DNA of 64,000 nt from Enterococcus sp. MMGLQ5-1 (GTDB lineage Bacteria; Bacillota; Bacilli; Lactobacillales; Streptococcaceae): positions 1-64,000 of the forward strand of contig NZ_JABJXU010000009.1 of the NCBI RefSeq assembly GCF_013155265.1, read 5' to 3'. This document shows, in pieces, positions 39,253 to 48,281 of the stretch (position 1 is the first letter of the stretch; the number at the start of each line of letters is the position of its first letter). The position numbers and the translations under genes were made by a program. Under the pieces are notes generated by a model. The model was not told the DNA's origin. It did no database searches and was given only the letters and a program-made list of their open reading frames with translations.

Positions 39253-39576
39253 GTTTGAATACCTTCTTTCAAAAAAATTTTATTAATGAACTACACTTGA
39301 TTGTGAAAGCCCTTACAAACACTTTAACTTTTTTAGCCGTAAATATCTATTTTAATGCTTGTGAATATAACAAATGAAATCATAAAAAAAAACTAGTCTA
39401 AAGCTATAAAGCAATTGATACTTCGAGTTTTTGGTGAGATTGTGAATAAAAAAACATTAAAAATAATCATTGTTATAAAATCTATTTTGAATAATTTCTA
39501 AATAGATATTGATTTATTTGTTTGAAAGCTGTATATTCTATTTAGAAATTATTCGAAATAGAAAAGGAGTAGTTAA
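39253..39576. other. 324-bp divergent regulatory region nox / sdpR
   Basis: No gene. The left part presumably holds the leftward nox promoter; the right part (39482-39561) is the sdpR promoter with its long inverted operator. Confidence 0.6.
39489..39554. promoter_or_regulatory. sdpR promoter between two inverted 18-bp operator arms
   Basis: GAATAATTTCTAAATAGA (39489-39506) is an exact inverted match of 39537-39554; six of the next seven outer bases also match. Between the arms lie TTGATT (39509-39514), 17 bp and TATATT (39532-39537). The arms therefore bracket the core promoter, as expected for autoregulation by the ArsR-type protein encoded next. Confidence 0.85.
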
Positions 39577-39855
39577 ATGGGATTATCAGAGACATTAAAA
39601 GCTATTGCTGATCCAGCAAGGCGAGCTATTTTAGAAATGTTAAAGGATGGCAGGAAATCTGCCGGAGAGATTGCCTCGCATTTTAATTTAACGAATGCAA
39701 CGGTTTCTTATCACCTTGCTCAACTTAAAAAGGCTGATTTAATCACTGAAACTCGACATAAAAATTTTATTTATTATGAGTTGAATGTTTCGGTTTTTGA
39801 GGATATCTTAGTCTGGGTTTATCAACTAAAGGAGAATAATAATGAAAAAGAATAA
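39577..39855 (+). CDS. sdpR: ArsR family autorepressor, SdpR-like
   Basis: 92 aa winged helix (ADPARRAILEMLKDGRKSAGEIASHFNLTNATVSYHLAQLKKADLI). No metal-binding cysteines, matching the SdpR branch. Its gene overlaps the SdpI-like gene by 14 bp. In Bacillus, SdpI at the membrane sequesters SdpR when the SdpC toxin is present. AAAGGAG precedes the ATG. Confidence 0.88.
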   Translation: MGLSETLKAIADPARRAILEMLKDGRKSAGEIASHFNLTNATVSYHLAQLKKADLITETRHKNFIYYELNVSVFEDILVWVYQLKENNNEKE

Positions 39856-40387
39856 AGTTATTTTAACATTTATCATTTGCTTGCTACCAATGATTATTGG
39901 GGGACTATTTTACCAATATTTGCCTGATAAACTACCAGTGCATTTTGGAATCGATAATAATCCAAATCTTTATGCTTCAAGAGGTGTCTTTATTTTTCTA
40001 ATACCGATAGCTATGGCCTTACTTCAGCTTTTTCTTGTGCTAACTGTTTTTTACACATCAAAAAAGCTTCAAAAATCACCTAAGCTTTTGAAGCTAACAT
40101 TGTGGATTGTTCCTGTTTTATCCTTATTAACGTCAATTTTGATAGTTGTCTATGTCTATAATCAAAGTATCAATGTAGGTAGGATTGTTTGTCTATTTGT
40201 GAGTATTATACTAATTATAATTGGAAACTATTCAACTAAAATGGATTATGAAAGTGGCAAACGATTTTTTAGACCGACACCGAAAAGTGTAGCAGATTTT
40301 CGTAAAAAAAATAAGATTACAAGCATGGCTTTAATCCTACTTGGTTTCTTATTTTTCCTTGTTGCTTGGTTTATTCCCTTTGGCTAG
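39842..40387 (+). CDS. sdpI: SdpI/DUF1648-type membrane immunity protein
   Basis: 181 aa with five or six membrane segments. N-terminal DUF1648 part (LPDKLPVHFGIDNNPNLY) and a C-terminal SdpI part (ILIIIGNYSTKMDYESGKRFFRPTPKS). In Bacillus such proteins confer resistance to the cannibalism toxin SdpC and signal to SdpR. No sdpC-like gene is in the window, so it may protect against toxins from others. Confidence 0.85.
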   Translation: MKKNKVILTFIICLLPMIIGGLFYQYLPDKLPVHFGIDNNPNLYASRGVFIFLIPIAMALLQLFLVLTVFYTSKKLQKSPKLLKLTLWIVPVLSLLTSILIVVYVYNQSINVGRIVCLFVSIILIIIGNYSTKMDYESGKRFFRPTPKSVADFRKKNKITSMALILLGFLFFLVAWFIPFG

Positions 40388-40411
40388 TTTAAATTTTGAG
40401 AATATTATCAA

Positions 40412-41068
40412 TTAGCCGATAGAGATGCCGTATATTTCTTCAGCGAATTTACTTGGAATGATTAACTCATCACTGATGGTTTTAATTTTAATTTGATTTT
40501 CAGAAACTGATTTATCTAATATTTGAATATGATCATTAATCTTTAGCCCTATTTTTTCTATTTCAAAAAGTAATTGATAATTATCTTCAAACCGCTTGAT
40601 TATAATTTCAGTATGCTCAGGATATTGAATAATTGGGATTATGAAGTCTTCTGATTTTAAGAGATTTTCAGATATGATGCCACCATGCGGGCAATGCTTA
40701 GGTTGATCAAGAAATTGATAGAGTCTCGAAAAAAATTCATCATCTTTTAGATGTTCAATTTCTTCAGCTAATTCATGGACCTCGTAAAGGGAATAGTCAA
40801 GCTTTTGATAAAGAAAGCATTCAAAAATACGATGATTATAGATTAATTTTGAGGTTACTTGAATGCCAATTTCGTTGAGCTTAACGCCTTTATAGGATAC
40901 ATATTCAACATAGCCCTCTTTTTGAAGCTTACTGACCATTTCTGAGACTGAGGCGGCAGAAACCTGCAATTTTTGGGCAAGCGTTTTATTTGAGACGTAA
41001 TTTCTAACACCATCATTATTAAAAATTGCTTTGAGATAGTCTTCCTTTTGATCAGTACGTTTTTTCAT
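40412..41068 (-). CDS. DtxR/MntR family metal-dependent regulator
   Basis: 218 aa from ATG at 41068, preceded by AAAGGAG; the longer 253-codon frame has no ribosome binding site and an atypical N-terminus. Winged helix (KKRTDQKEDYLKAIF ... LQVSAASVSEMVSKLQKEGYVEY), dimerisation/metal domain with HRIFECFL, EVHELAEEIEH, CPHG, and an SH3/FeoA-like C-terminal domain. Relatives (SloR, ScaR, MntR) repress manganese or iron uptake. No transporter is adjacent. Confidence 0.88.
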   Translation of the reverse strand: MKKRTDQKEDYLKAIFNNDGVRNYVSNKTLAQKLQVSAASVSEMVSKLQKEGYVEYVSYKGVKLNEIGIQVTSKLIYNHRIFECFLYQKLDYSLYEVHELAEEIEHLKDDEFFSRLYQFLDQPKHCPHGGIISENLLKSEDFIIPIIQYPEHTEIIIKRFEDNYQLLFEIEKIGLKINDHIQILDKSVSENQIKIKTISDELIIPSKFAEEIYGISIG

Positions 41069-41166
41069 GATTTGCTCCTTTATTGAAAGCTTGCAGTGCT
41101 TCTTAGTACAAATTATTATAGCATAATCGCCAATAAATATTGCTGAATGATTTAAACTAAAATAAA

Positions 41167-41195
41167 TTGACAATTAATCCCTTATCTAGTATTAT
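41167..41195 (+). promoter_or_regulatory. Promoter of rplU-prp-rpmA
   Basis: TTGACA (41167-41172), 17 bp, TATTAT (41190-41195). Confidence 0.75.
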
Positions 41196-41201
41196 AGTAA
41201 T

Positions 41202-41300
41202 GTTGTATTTACGGGCTTCGTATGTACAACCGCACATACCAAGTATTAAGCACGGTCAATTGATAGTCGCTTGTGTGTGGCGAGTCTAACAAAAAATATA
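41202..41300 (+). ncRNA. Ribosomal protein L21 leader
   Basis: Leader of about 100 nt between the promoter and rplU, with a hairpin GTATGT (41220-41225) / ACATAC (41234-41239) and further pairing (AAGC with GCTT around 41250-41272). Position and length fit the known Firmicutes L21 leader, an autoregulatory RNA; I infer the family from context more than from base-by-base match. Confidence 0.65.
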
Positions 41301-41313
41301 AGGAGGTGCCGTA

Positions 41314-41628
41314 ATGAGCGCATATGCAATTATCAAAACTGGTGGTAAACAGGTTAAAGTTGAAGCTGGTCAAGCAATCTACGTTGAAAAATTAGATGTA
41401 GAAGCTGGTGAAAAAATTACTTTTGATGAAGTTGTTTTAGTTGGTGGTGACACTACAAAGGTAGGAACACCGACAGTATCAGGTGCAACTGTTGTTGGAA
41501 CTGTTGAGAAACATGGCAAACAAAAGAAAGTTGTTACTTTTAAATACAAACCTAAAAAACATTCTCATCGTAAACAAGGTCATCGTCAGCCATATACAAA
41601 AGTTGTTATTGATTCAATTAATGCATAA
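41314..41628 (+). CDS. rplU: 50S ribosomal protein L21
   Basis: 104 aa, normal. [25 protein letters not shown] at the start and basic [19 protein letters not shown] near the end are diagnostic. AAGGAGG precedes. First gene of rplU-prp-rpmA. Confidence 0.98.
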   Translation: MSAYAIIKTGGKQVKVEAGQAIYVEKLDVEAGEKITFDEVVLVGGDTTKVGTPTVSGATVVGTVEKHGKQKKVVTFKYKPKKHSHRKQGHRQPYTKVVIDSINA

Positions 41629-41630
41629 TT

Positions 41631-41987
41631 ATGATTGAAGCAACTTTTAGACGTGATGTGGCAGGCTATATTGTTTCATATGAGATTAAAGGACATGCAG
41701 GAAGTTCGGAAAAGGGCTTTGATGTTGTCTGTGCAGCTGTTTCGACCTTGGCGATAACAACTGAGAACGGTATCAATCAATTAGTTGGATTTACACCGAT
41801 TTCGGAGGTTGATTATGAAAACGGTGGCTATCTATATGTCGAAATATTAGCTGATTTAAATCAAGAAAAAATGAATATGACGCAATTATTATTAGAGAAC
41901 CTATTGCTAGGCTATCAAACAATTGCGACTCAATATCCTGAATTTGTTGCGAAAGCAACACAAATTAATCAAAATGGAGGTGCCTAA
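41631..41987 (+). CDS. prp: Ribosomal-processing cysteine protease Prp
   Basis: 118 aa. Catalytic His22 in KGHAGSS and Cys34 in DVVCAAVS, at the same residue numbers as in Staphylococcus aureus Prp. Cleaves the N-terminal extension of L27, whose gene follows and overlaps by one base. Located between rplU and rpmA as in most Firmicutes. Confidence 0.95.
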   Translation: MIEATFRRDVAGYIVSYEIKGHAGSSEKGFDVVCAAVSTLAITTENGINQLVGFTPISEVDYENGGYLYVEILADLNQEKMNMTQLLLENLLLGYQTIATQYPEFVAKATQINQNGGA

Positions 41988-42271
41988 TGTTAAAATTAGA
42001 TTTACAATTATTCGCCCATAAAAAAGGTGGCGGTTCAACATCTAATGGACGTGATTCAGAAAGCAAGCGTTTAGGAGCTAAACGTGCTGATGGACAAACA
42101 GTTAATGCTGGTACGATTCTTTACCGTCAACGCGGTACTAGAATTTTCCCTGGTACAAACGTTAAACGTGGTGGCGATGATACATTATTCGCTACAGCAA
42201 CTGGTGTTGTTAAATTTGAACGTCTTGGACGTGACAAGAAACAGGTTTCTGTTTATCCAGCTGCTAAATAA
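41987..42271 (+). CDS. rpmA: 50S ribosomal protein L27 with Prp-cleaved extension
   Basis: 94 aa. The first nine residues (MLKLDLQLF) form the extension removed by Prp before AHKKGGGST, which exposes the N-terminus that reaches the peptidyl-transferase centre. The rest ([31 protein letters not shown]) is typical L27. GGAGG precedes. Confidence 0.97.
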   Translation: MLKLDLQLFAHKKGGGSTSNGRDSESKRLGAKRADGQTVNAGTILYRQRGTRIFPGTNVKRGGDDTLFATATGVVKFERLGRDKKQVSVYPAAK

Positions 42272-42287
42272 TTAATAAATTTTTTCT

Positions 42288-42331
42288 AAACCATTAATTT
42301 CGAGTTTATAGCTTGAAATTAATGGTTTTTA
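42288..42331 (+). terminator. Terminator of the rplU operon
   Basis: 14-bp stem AAACCATTAATTTC / GAAATTAATGGTTT (42288-42301, 42315-42328), then Ts. Confidence 0.9.
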
Positions 42332-42426
42332 TTTGAAAACCCCATCAGAATTCGCAGCTATATTTTATTGAGTAGGCAAACGATAGTGAATATTTTAAAA
42401 TTGAATGGTAGTATAAAAATCGTTGA

Positions 42427-42485
42427 TTGACAATCGAATTTTTATGTTATATAGTTAGTTTTATATTATTTAAACTAACTATATA
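42427..42485 (+). promoter_or_regulatory. Promoter and MarR operator
   Basis: TTGACA (42427-42432), 17 bp, TATAGT (42450-42455). A perfect inverted repeat, TATATAGTTAGTTT (42448-42461) / AAACTAACTATATA (42472-42485) with 10-bp spacing, covers the -10 and the transcription start: a likely autoregulatory operator. Confidence 0.85.
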
Positions 42486-42496
42486 AAAAGGAGTTA

Positions 42497-42973
42497 ATGA
42501 TGGCAAATTTAGAATTATTGGATTTATTGAGCCAACTAACTGAAAATTCCAAAATTAAATATGCTACTGGTAAAGAAAAATGGTTTAATTCTTTGATGGA
42601 TCGAGCTGCTGTTACGATGCTAAAAACTGTTTTTGACCACGAAGGAGCAACTAATAGTGAGCTCTCAAATATTTTGGACATTCGGCCTAGCTCTGTCAGT
42701 AATTCAATTAAGACTCTTGAACGATTGAACTTAATCTGCAGGGTGGTTCAAGATTACGATAAAAGAATTATTAAAATATACACTACGGATAGAGGTAAGA
42801 AAGAAATTATTCAGATGGGCTCAATTCCTAGTAATCTAGCGAAAAAAATATTTGATTTTTTGGATAATCAGGAAAAAAAACAATTGGAACGAATTTTATC
42901 TAAGCTGTTAACTAATATAGAAAAAGAAGATTTTTCGATGTATGAAAATTATATAGATAAAAATATAAAATAA
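42497..42973 (+). CDS. MarR family transcriptional regulator
   Basis: 158 aa winged helix: MLKTVFDHEGATNSELSNILDIRPSSVSNSIKTLERLNLICRVV and the wing DKRIIKIYTTDRGKKEI. It probably represses itself and the membrane protein gene that follows (operator described above). The inducer is unknown. Two ATG codons (42497, 42500) follow AAAAAGGAG. Confidence 0.88.
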   Translation: MMANLELLDLLSQLTENSKIKYATGKEKWFNSLMDRAAVTMLKTVFDHEGATNSELSNILDIRPSSVSNSIKTLERLNLICRVVQDYDKRIIKIYTTDRGKKEIIQMGSIPSNLAKKIFDFLDNQEKKQLERILSKLLTNIEKEDFSMYENYIDKNIK

Positions 42974-42988
42974 AGAATGAGGTTAAAT

Positions 42989-43450
42989 ATGCCAAGAAAT
43001 AAAAAAGAAAGCTTATTATTTTCTCTGTTGATGACAACTGGAATGGTTTTGATAATGGTAACCTATCGAATGTACATTGGAGTGGGAGTCCTGTCCTTAA
43101 AACCATTATTACTGGTTATGATGCGTTCATTTATAATTGCATTTATAGTAAATAAATTTTTCGTGCATCCATTAGCGATCAAAATAACTGGCTGGTCAAA
43201 GGTAACAGAGAACAATCCTAGAAAAAAGAAACAGGTAATGACTGTTATAAAAATTTTATTTATGGCAACCATTATGTCCCTTCAAGGTATGTTTTTTGTT
43301 GGTGCATCAATTACACCTGCAGCTTATGCAACATCATGGTTGCTTAGTATTGTGGTATCAGCGCCAGCTAGTATTTTGATTGTTGGTCCGCTTGCAACAA
43401 AAATTTTGAATAATTATCAACTCAGAGTGTCGGCTGAGGAGGAAGGTTAA
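42989..43450 (+). CDS. DUF2798 membrane protein
   Basis: 153 aa from ATG at 42989 (GAGG six bases upstream; an ATG at 42977 is possible). Four hydrophobic segments arranged as two similar halves, typical of DUF2798; the family has no assigned function. It is cotranscribed with the MarR regulator, so it may be a stress- or compound-induced membrane protein. Confidence 0.75.
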   Translation: MPRNKKESLLFSLLMTTGMVLIMVTYRMYIGVGVLSLKPLLLVMMRSFIIAFIVNKFFVHPLAIKITGWSKVTENNPRKKKQVMTVIKILFMATIMSLQGMFFVGASITPAAYATSWLLSIVVSAPASILIVGPLATKILNNYQLRVSAEEEG

Positions 43451-43501
43451 ATAGATATTTTTGTAGAAGGCTTGCTAATAAACTATATTTACGCTAGTTG
43501 A

Positions 43502-44149
43502 TTACTTTCTATGATTAAAATTTACTATTTTTAATCTATCCAGTGCTACTAATAAAAACGGTAAAAATAGTGAGTATAGACAGAGCTTTTGAGTAAGTCC
43601 ACGTAATGGAAAACGAAATTCTTTAAGTATTGGAATCTTATGTTTTGAATAAATAATTAAAATGGCAGTGGCGAAAGCAAGGATTACTTTTAAGAGGTTG
43701 GCGAACCAATCATTATTTTCTTTTTTATAAAGCAAGATTAGTATAATTATACCAAGCCAAATGGCTAAGAGACTGAGTGCGGAAGCATCACTATGAATCC
43801 TTCCAACAATACTAGCATGATTTTTGACACGATCGGCTATTCCAGTGATAATACAATCTCCTAGAGCATACAGGATAATCGAAGCAGTGAGTAGCTTAGC
43901 TAGGCCTTTAGAAGTGTTTTTAAAGGATTGATAAAAGGCAAAAGCAGAAATAATATAAATCGAGCCATCAATGATTTGCCAAATTTTAAATGCGCTTCGA
44001 GTTGGCTTACCAGCTTCTCCAAAGTCACTCATTAACATATTTAGCTGGTTGAAATGAGGGTAAAAATGTCCCAATATAAATGGTGAAACTGTTTCACTGA
44101 TAATGACTAGTATCATTAAATAAAAACCGAATTGTTTTTTTGTTTTCAA
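43502..44149 (-). CDS. DUF998-like integral membrane protein
   Basis: 215 aa with six predicted membrane segments. The sequence FILGHFYPHFNQLNMLMSDFGEAGKPTRSAF and the conserved His in VGRIHSDAS look like the DUF998/frag1 group. No function is assigned. Single gene facing the MarR pair. Confidence 0.6.
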   Translation of the reverse strand: MKTKKQFGFYLMILVIISETVSPFILGHFYPHFNQLNMLMSDFGEAGKPTRSAFKIWQIIDGSIYIISAFAFYQSFKNTSKGLAKLLTASIILYALGDCIITGIADRVKNHASIVGRIHSDASALSLLAIWLGIIILILLYKKENNDWFANLLKVILAFATAILIIYSKHKIPILKEFRFPLRGLTQKLCLYSLFLPFLLVALDRLKIVNFNHRK

Positions 44150-44557
44150 TTTTGCACCTTCTGAATTAAGAATGTTTATATCATACCAAATTTTTTAAAA
44201 ATAAGTAATTTAAGTAATTAAATATTGTATTATTTTAAATTTTACTTTGAGTTTTAATATTTAGGATTGGTTTTTTCAGTAGGGAGAGGATGAATTTATA
44301 CATTTTAATATGTTTACATCTCTGGTAATTTGTGAGTAATTATTTTGTCAACACATGAAAATATAAGGAATGTTATGACGATACTAGATTTTATTTTATT
44401 TAACGAGAAGATAAAGAAGAAAAAATAAGACGTGAGTAAAAATGAGTGGCTAGAAATCCAATATTCAACAAATAGGTATGTCAAAAAAACGTCAATAACT
44501 TGTCAAACTAAATTGACATTTTTTTAACGAATGATTGACTAGCTGCTTGCATTGTGT
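44150..44557. other. 408-bp gap, possible tiny ORFs
   Basis: A 17-codon frame (ATG 44374-44376, AAGGA upstream; MTILDFILFNEKIKKKK) and a following 31-codon GTG frame (44432-44527) are present but have no recognisable homology. A weak terminator-like hairpin TGTCAA/TTGACA with seven Ts lies at 44501-44525. This could be a remnant or a short transcript; I see no firm gene. Confidence 0.35.
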
Positions 44558-44595
44558 AAACAAAAAGGAAGCCATTTTTGGCTTCCTTTTTGTTT
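44558..44595. terminator. Terminator of rnjA (bidirectional shape)
   Basis: Perfect 17-bp stem (44558-44574 with 44579-44595), 4-nt loop; T and A runs on both flanks. Confidence 0.9.
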
Positions 44596-44603
44596 GCGTA
44601 ATT

Positions 44604-46280
44604 TTATTTTTCAGGAAAAAGAATCATTGGAATGATGATTGGCTCTCTCTCAGTTTGCTCGTATAAGAAAGGAGTCAAGGCGTTAATCATTGCGTCTTTT
44701 AGCTTTTGCTCACTAAAGTTTTTCGAGCGCATAGCTTCACGTAAGGTATGGAAAAGAATTCTTTGTCCTTCTTGAATTAATTCTGCTGATTCACGCATAT
44801 AAACGAAACCACGGCTTAAGATATCTGGACCTGCTAAAATCATTTTTGTTTCAGGGTCAATGGTAGCGACTGCTAAAACTAAGCCCTCTTCAGATAATAA
44901 ATGTCGATCGCGCAATACAGCTGTACCAATATCACCAATCCCTGAACCATCAACATAGACATCTTGTGCGTTGAAATGACCAGCTAATCTAGCAGTATCC
45001 TTAGTTAAAGCTAATACATCACCGTTGACAAGGATAAAGCAATTTTCTTTTTTAACACCGGTATCAACCGCAAGCCCTGCATGGATTTTTTGCATTCTGT
45101 ATTCGCCATGTACAGGCATAAAGTATTTAGGCTTAATTAAACGAAGCATTAGCTTTTGCTCTTCTTGTCCACCATGTCCAGAAGTATGGATATTATTAAT
45201 TTTACCATGAACGACGTCAGCACCAGCTTCTGATAGTAAATTAATTAACTGGTTAACGCTCATCGTATTACCTGGAATTGGGGAGCTTGAGAAAACGACT
45301 GTGTCGCCCGGTTGGATTGTGACGTGCCGATGTGTACCATTTGCAATTCGTGATAGAGCTGCCATTGGCTCACCTTGGGAACCAGTACACATAATCATAA
45401 TTTCATCGGCAGGATATTTATTAAGCTCGCTTGGGTCAATGATAGTCCCATCGGGTACATTGATATAGCCTAATTCTCGACCGTTGACAATCGCATTTTC
45501 CATTGAACGACCAAATACGACAATTTTCCGCCCAGTTTTTACTGCTGCGTCACAGGCCTGTTGCAGACGAAAGATATTAGAGGCGAAGGAGGCAAAGATA
45601 ATGCGCCCTTCGATTTTCTCAAAAATTCGCATAATTGAAGTCCCAATGACCTTTTCAGATTTCGTAAAGGTTGGAATTTCTGCATTTGTTGAGTCAGATA
45701 ACAGGCAAAGTACACCTTCATCACCTAGTTGAGCCATTCTATGTAAATCTGCCGGCTCACCTACTGGTGTAAAGTCAAATTTGAAATCACCCGTGCAGAC
45801 GATTTTACCTTGAGGTGTTTGAACGACAATACCTAAAGGCTCTGGAATACTATGTGTTGTTCTGAAAAATGAAACAGAAGTCTTTCTGAATTTAAGTACA
45901 CTGTCTTCATTAATTTCATGTAATTCAGCATCACGAAGCAATCCGCGCTCATCAAGCTTGTTTTTGATTAAGGCTAAGGCTAATGGGCCTGCATAAACTG
46001 GAATATTCGCAACTTGTAATAAGAATGGAATGCCACCAATATGATCCTCGTGACCATGCGTGATGACTAATGCTTTAACTTTCTGGATATTTTGTACGAT
46101 GTAAGAATAGTCTGGTATGACATAGTCAATGCCTAATAGTTCATCTTCTGGAAACTTAATGCCAGCGTCTACTAGAATAATTTCATCTTGAAATTGGATT
46201 CCATAGGTATTTTTACCAATTTCTCCTAAACCACCAACAGCAAATACGCCAACTTCGTTATTTTGTAATTTTACTGCCAT
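44604..46280 (-). CDS. rnjA: Ribonuclease J1
   Basis: 558 aa, normal. Metallo-beta-lactamase/beta-CASP endo- and 5'-exoribonuclease of Firmicutes RNA decay. Zinc motif [10 protein letters not shown] (His75, His77, Asp79, His80), [16 protein letters not shown], and beta-CASP motifs [13 protein letters not shown] and [10 protein letters not shown]. Overlaps rpoY by 1 bp, a conserved rpoY-rnjA pair. Confidence 0.96.
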   Translation of the reverse strand: MAVKLQNNEVGVFAVGGLGEIGKNTYGIQFQDEIILVDAGIKFPEDELLGIDYVIPDYSYIVQNIQKVKALVITHGHEDHIGGIPFLLQVANIPVYAGPLALALIKNKLDERGLLRDAELHEINEDSVLKFRKTSVSFFRTTHSIPEPLGIVVQTPQGKIVCTGDFKFDFTPVGEPADLHRMAQLGDEGVLCLLSDSTNAEIPTFTKSEKVIGTSIMRIFEKIEGRIIFASFASNIFRLQQACDAAVKTGRKIVVFGRSMENAIVNGRELGYINVPDGTIIDPSELNKYPADEIMIMCTGSQGEPMAALSRIANGTHRHVTIQPGDTVVFSSSPIPGNTMSVNQLINLLSEAGADVVHGKINNIHTSGHGGQEEQKLMLRLIKPKYFMPVHGEYRMQKIHAGLAVDTGVKKENCFILVNGDVLALTKDTARLAGHFNAQDVYVDGSGIGDIGTAVLRDRHLLSEEGLVLAVATIDPETKMILAGPDILSRGFVYMRESAELIQEGQRILFHTLREAMRSKNFSEQKLKDAMINALTPFLYEQTEREPIIIPMILFPEK

Positions 46281-46492
46281 TAGTAATTCACCAAACTATA
46301 TTCAGAGTTTTCCTTTTCGTATTCAAGATGGTTTCCAGTTAGCTCTTGTAGATATTCAATATTAAATGCTGTATTAGCCTCAATACGTTCTCTTGCTAAA
46401 ATTTCATTTTCTGCCTCAATGTATAGTGACTGTGTTTGCTCACGCTTAGGGTTTCGCCCTTTGATTTCTTGATAATAAGCTTTATAAATCAT
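46280..46492 (-). CDS. rpoY: RNA polymerase epsilon subunit
   Basis: 70 aa. [29 protein letters not shown] is the DUF1447/RpoY signature. Small RNA polymerase subunit specific to Firmicutes, always next to rnjA. AAAGGAG precedes the ATG. Confidence 0.95.
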   Translation of the reverse strand: MIYKAYYQEIKGRNPKREQTQSLYIEAENEILARERIEANTAFNIEYLQELTGNHLEYEKENSEYSLVNY

Positions 46493-46617
46493 TTTGTTTT
46501 CTCCTTTAAATATTCAACGTTCGTTTTTTGCAATTAATCCTATTTTATCATAAGATAGGTAAAAAGAAAATAAACTGAAACAGACAGTTGTTGTCTTAAA
46601 TCACTGAGGAGCAATAA

Positions 46618-47325
46618 ATGAAAATATTAGCAATGGATACTTCTTCTAAGGCTTTAAGTGTAGCAATTACAGATGATGAGACGTTGCTTGCTGAAGAAAC
46701 CCTTAACATCAAAAAGAATCATAGTATTGAGTTAATGCCGACTATAAGTCGTTTAATGGATCAGGTATCACTGAAACCAGCTGATTTGAATCGCATTGCA
46801 GTGGCGAGTGGACCAGGCTCATATACTGGACTGCGAATTGCGGTAACAACTGCTAAAACACTAGCTTATACTTTAGGTATTGATTTAGTTGGTGTTTCTA
46901 GTCTTGCTGCGATTGCACGTAATGCAAAAAATTATCAAGGCTTAATTGTTCCAATATTGGATGCTCGACGGAGGAATGTCTATGCGGGTGGTTATCAATG
47001 GCAATCCAATGAGCTAAATTTAGTTTTTAAGGAAGCACATATGAGTTTTTTTGATTTATTAGCTAAAGTTGGAGATGAACCAGCTTATTTTACGGGTGAA
47101 ATTGAAGTATTTAGGCAAGAATTGGATTTATTACCAAATGTTACTTTGGAAAAAAATCTAAAGGATTGTCTACCCAGTGCTTATCAAATTGCTCTGCTAG
47201 GAATGGGGTATCAGCCCCAAGATATTTTTTCATTTGTTCCAGAATATTTAAAGAAAGTAGAAGCTGAAGAAAATTGGTTGAAAACGCATGAAGAAATTGA
47301 TGGTTTGGTGGAGAAATTTAATTAA
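46618..47325 (+). CDS. tsaB: tRNA t6A synthesis protein TsaB
   Basis: 235 aa. ASKHA-fold partner of TsaD (MKILAMDTSSKALSVAI; VASGPGSYTGLRIAV). Needed with TsaC, TsaD and TsaE for N6-threonylcarbamoyl-adenosine at tRNA position 37. First gene of tsaB-rimI-rimI-tsaD-queG, all overlapping or nearly touching. GAGGAG precedes the ATG. Confidence 0.95.
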   Translation: MKILAMDTSSKALSVAITDDETLLAEETLNIKKNHSIELMPTISRLMDQVSLKPADLNRIAVASGPGSYTGLRIAVTTAKTLAYTLGIDLVGVSSLAAIARNAKNYQGLIVPILDARRRNVYAGGYQWQSNELNLVFKEAHMSFFDLLAKVGDEPAYFTGEIEVFRQELDLLPNVTLEKNLKDCLPSAYQIALLGMGYQPQDIFSFVPEYLKKVEAEENWLKTHEEIDGLVEKFN

Positions 47326-47830
47326 TATTCAGTTGGATAGTGTGATCAAAACTGAAAATGATTATTATAATACTGAATTAAATTGTATGTTTCGACGGGC
47401 GAATGCTCAGGATATCAGGGGTATTTTAATGGTGGAGCGAGACGTTTATTTTGGAGAATTGCCTTGGACCTACACTGATTTTTTTGCTGAAATATCGATT
47501 AATAGACAAGCAGCTTTCTTTGTTGTCGCTAATCAAGAAGAGATTGTTGCTTTCATTGGTCTACGCGTTCAAAAAAATGAATTACATATTTCAAATTTGG
47601 CTGTCAAGGTACAATATCAACGCCAAGGTATTGGTCAAGCTTTGATTGAGCTAGGCAAAGATATTGCTACCAGACTAGCGCTTAAGCAGCTTAGTTTAGA
47701 AGTTAGGTTTTCAAATAAAGATGCGCAGGCCTTTTATCGTAAGTTAGGTTTTCATTCGGATAAAATATTAAAAGGTTATTATACCGAGTTGAAAGAGGAT
47801 GGAATTGAGATGATTTACCAGATTGATTAG
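47288..47830 (+). CDS. rimI1: GNAT acetyltransferase, RimI paralogue 1
   Basis: 180 aa if started at the ATG that overlaps tsaB by 38 bp; internal starts (for example 47384, MFRRANAQD) would give about 149 aa, so the start is uncertain. GNAT core: LHISNLAVKVQYQRQGIGQALI and LEVRFSNKDAQAFYRKLGF. RimI acetylates the N-terminus of ribosomal protein S18; this copy is the less canonical of two and may have another target. Confidence 0.8.
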   Translation: MKKLMVWWRNLINIQLDSVIKTENDYYNTELNCMFRRANAQDIRGILMVERDVYFGELPWTYTDFFAEISINRQAAFFVVANQEEIVAFIGLRVQKNELHISNLAVKVQYQRQGIGQALIELGKDIATRLALKQLSLEVRFSNKDAQAFYRKLGFHSDKILKGYYTELKEDGIEMIYQID

Positions 47831-47837
47831 ATATCAG

Positions 47838-48281
47838 ATGAAAAATTATTATAAGTCGGCCACGGTGTTTGCACCTCAAGTATTTGAATTATTTGAAGCG
47901 AGTTATGGTGTCAGCCCGTGGACGATCAATACCATTATTTTAGATTTAGCACAAGAAAATCGTTTGTTTATTTCAGCATTTGCGGATGGGAAATTAGTTG
48001 GCTTTTTGAGTGCAATCAAAGTCCTACCAGAATTAGAAATTAGCAATATAGCTGTGCTACCAAGCTATCAAAATCAAGGTATTGCAGGTCAATTAATTGG
48101 TCAATTAAAAGCTTGTGGTTCAGTAATTTTTTTAGAGGTTCGGGAAAGTAATCAAAAAGCAAAACAGCTATATCTGAAGGCTGGATTTTACCAAACTGGT
48201 TTACGAAAGAAGTATTATCAAGAGCCAGAGGAAAATGCAATTTTAATGGAATGGAGAAAAAATGTATATCCTAGCGATTGA
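47838..48281 (+). CDS. rimI: Ribosomal protein S18-alanine N-acetyltransferase RimI
   Basis: 147 aa from ATG 47838 (a TTG at 47823 overlapping the previous stop is the alternative). Coenzyme A loop [11 protein letters not shown]; typical RimI segments [29 protein letters not shown] and [15 protein letters not shown]. It overlaps tsaD by 20 bp. Best candidate for true RimI. Confidence 0.88.
   Translation: MKNYYKSATVFAPQVFELFEASYGVSPWTINTIILDLAQENRLFISAFADGKLVGFLSAIKVLPELEISNIAVLPSYQNQGIAGQLIGQLKACGSVIFLEVRESNQKAKQLYLKAGFYQTGLRKKYYQEPEENAILMEWRKNVYPSD

Noticed and set aside
39489-39554. Inverted repeat as a terminator or CRISPR-like repeat
   Set aside because: It encloses a core promoter, has no T run after it and only two copies; operator is the better reading.
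41069-41173. N-terminal 35-codon extension of the DtxR-type regulator
   Set aside because: The extension is atypical for the family, reaches into the rplU promoter, and AAAGGAG lies exactly before the internal ATG at 41068.
44604-46280. Rightward short frames inside rnjA
   Set aside because: All are complements of a highly conserved RNase J coding sequence.
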